A stretch of 5,188 nt of DNA, taken from assembly GCA_947174825.1 (NCBI GenBank), contig CAMWKN010000174.1, forward strand, positions 1 through 5,188, written 5' to 3'. The notes under the pieces were generated by a model. The model ran no database searches. It saw nothing but the letters and a program-made list of their open reading frames with translations, and had not been told where the DNA came from. Position 1 is the first letter of the stretch; every line of letters starts with the position of its first letter. Below, piece after piece: positions 4,220 to 5,188 of the stretch. A program made the translations under genes and the position numbers. This DNA comes from an uncultured Clostridium sp. GTDB taxonomy: Bacteria; Bacillota_A; Clostridia; Lachnospirales; Lachnospiraceae.

Positions 4220-5188
4220 TTTTAGTTAGTTTCGCAAAGGATGCCATCATACGTCTGGTGGTGCCACTGTCAAATTCTACTGTCACTTCATAATCACCGG
4301 ATTTTTCGATCAGGGAAGTGACCTTACCTTCGCCAAATTTAATATGTTTTACACGGTCACCTTCGCCATAGCGAATTGGTGCAGGGGTAGATTTTGCACC
4401 AGAACTACCTTTTTTTGTATAGGATGTGGCTGCAGTTTTACTGGAGTTGCCAGAGCCGGTTGACATACCAGCAAATCCACGGGAGATCATTGGATTTCCC
4501 GCAAAAAGATCCTGACCGGAACTGCGTCTAACAGCTTGTTTGGTTTGTGTTTCGGCAGTTGGATTCCAGGCAGAGGAAGCATTTGTCCCTTTGCTTTTGT
4601 TCGGTAGTGCTCCGTTTCCGGCAGGATGTGGGGAAAACAGAACGGATTTTCCGGATCTTCCCGGCAGTTCGTCAAAGGACAGTTGATGCAGACTGGTGTC
4701 TCTGGTAAGAAAGCCACTTTGTTTCAGCAGAAACCGTGGTATTTCACCAATAAAGCAGGAAGGACGGTTATACTGCTGTTCTCCATTGCGAAAACGGCTG
4801 CGGGCACAGCTGAGGGAAAGCTTTTGCATTGCCCGTGTAATTCCCACATAGCACAGGCGGCGTTCTTCCTCCATTTCCTCAGGATCATCGCCCATGACAG
4901 CGCTATAACCCGGAAAGATGCCATCCTCCATACCCACCAGATAGACATAAGGAAATTCCAGACCTTTAGCGCTGTGCAAGGTCATCAGCAGCACCAAATC
5001 CGTTTCTGCATCCAGAGTGTCAATGTCTGCAATCAGTGCCACTTCTTCCAGAAAACCATCCAGCGTAGGTTCTTCTTCGCAGTTTTCCTCATAGGAAACT
5101 ACTTTGCTGATCAGTTCTTCAATGTATTCAATACGTCCATTTGCCTCTTCGGGGTCTTCTTCCTCCAATCCACTAATATAGCCGGTTT
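4215..5188 (-). CDS. pcrA: ATP-dependent DNA helicase PcrA/UvrD, C-terminal part
   Basis: This is the 3' part of a superfamily 1A helicase that unwinds DNA 3'-to-5' in repair and rolling-circle replication. The frame is open to the window edge. The TTG at 5166-5168 is an internal Leu (upstream residues read TGYISG), not a start. Visible motifs: motif V region LMTLHSAKGLEFPYVYLVGM (about 4989-4928), then EDGIFP, and motif VI EEERRLCYVGITRA (about 4871-4828) with the arginine that contacts ATP. After a low-complexity Ser/Gly/Lys-rich linker comes the C-terminal RNA-polymerase-binding, Tudor-like domain (GDRVKHIKFGEGKV and VEFDSG, 4218-4373). The rest (Walker A, DEAD-like box, 1A/1B domains) lies outside the window. 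About 323 of some 730-750 residues are seen. PcrA is the usual name in Bacillota. Confidence 0.95.
   Translation of the reverse strand, partial: TGYISGLEEEDPEEANGRIEYIEELISKVVSYEENCEEEPTLDGFLEEVALIADIDTLDAETDLVLLMTLHSAKGLEFPYVYLVGMEDGIFPGYSAVMGDDPEEMEEERRLCYVGITRAMQKLSLSCARSRFRNGEQQYNRPSCFIGEIPRFLLKQSGFLTRDTSLHQLSFDELPGRSGKSVLFSPHPAGNGALPNKSKGTNASSAWNPTAETQTKQAVRRSSGQDLFAGNPMISRGFAGMSTGSGNSSKTAATSYTKKGSSGAKSTPAPIRYGEGDRVKHIKFGEGKVTSLIEKSGDYEVTVEFDSGTTRRMMASFAKLTKI

Noticed and set aside
5166..5168. TTG as the start codon of the helicase gene
   Set aside because: The frame continues upstream to the window edge with helicase-like residues, and the helicase N-terminal motifs are missing, so this is an internal leucine.

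Overview
The window looks like chromosome from a low-GC Gram-positive bacterium of the Clostridia, most likely a Lachnospiraceae relative. Signs of this are strong AGGAG-type ribosome binding sites, an AT-rich accessory stretch next to moderate-GC housekeeping genes, an ArgH and a PcrA of ordinary Bacillota type, and a CptN-like toxin resembling the one I recall from Eubacterium rectale. The assignment is inference; there is no rRNA or tRNA to anchor it.

Left part (1-1850, AT-rich, accessory). A minus-strand DUF4062 gene runs off the left edge. It is split by a one-base deletion in a run of six A's, although the shifted frame stays open and family-like to the edge. After a gene-poor stretch holding an orphan plus-strand terminator comes a complete type III toxin-antitoxin cassette on the plus strand: promoter with an overlapping palindrome, three tandem ~48-nt antitoxin RNA repeats, an intrinsic terminator, a ribosome binding site, and a 158-aa CptN/ToxN/AbiQ-family endoribonuclease. 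The three repeats differ in sequence, yet each can fold into the same H-type pseudoknot through compensatory changes.

Middle part (1851-3756, minus strand). A shared terminator is followed by an intact argH (argininosuccinate lyase, last step of arginine synthesis). Upstream are a hairpin and a possible 33-aa ORF that overlaps the argH start by ATGA. Further upstream is a 95-aa single-pass membrane protein with a very acidic tail and no known function.

Right part (3757-5188). Between the membrane-protein gene and the 3' end of pcrA sits what looks like a complete type I toxin-antitoxin module. It has a 28-aa holin-like/Fst-like peptide with a strong promoter and near-perfect Shine-Dalgarno sequence, and a convergent antisense RNA (about 95 nt) with its own consensus-like promoter and terminator, overlapping the 3' end of the toxin mRNA. 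The antisense -35 box lies inside the toxin mRNA terminator hairpin, whose T-tract overlaps the pcrA stop codon. The window ends inside pcrA (UvrD-family helicase), of which only the C-terminal part is present.

Two RNA-controlled toxin systems of different classes, plus a DUF4062 gene, therefore lie in the gaps around the housekeeping genes argH and pcrA. This is typical of small defence or stability cassettes inserted into neutral intergenic sites.
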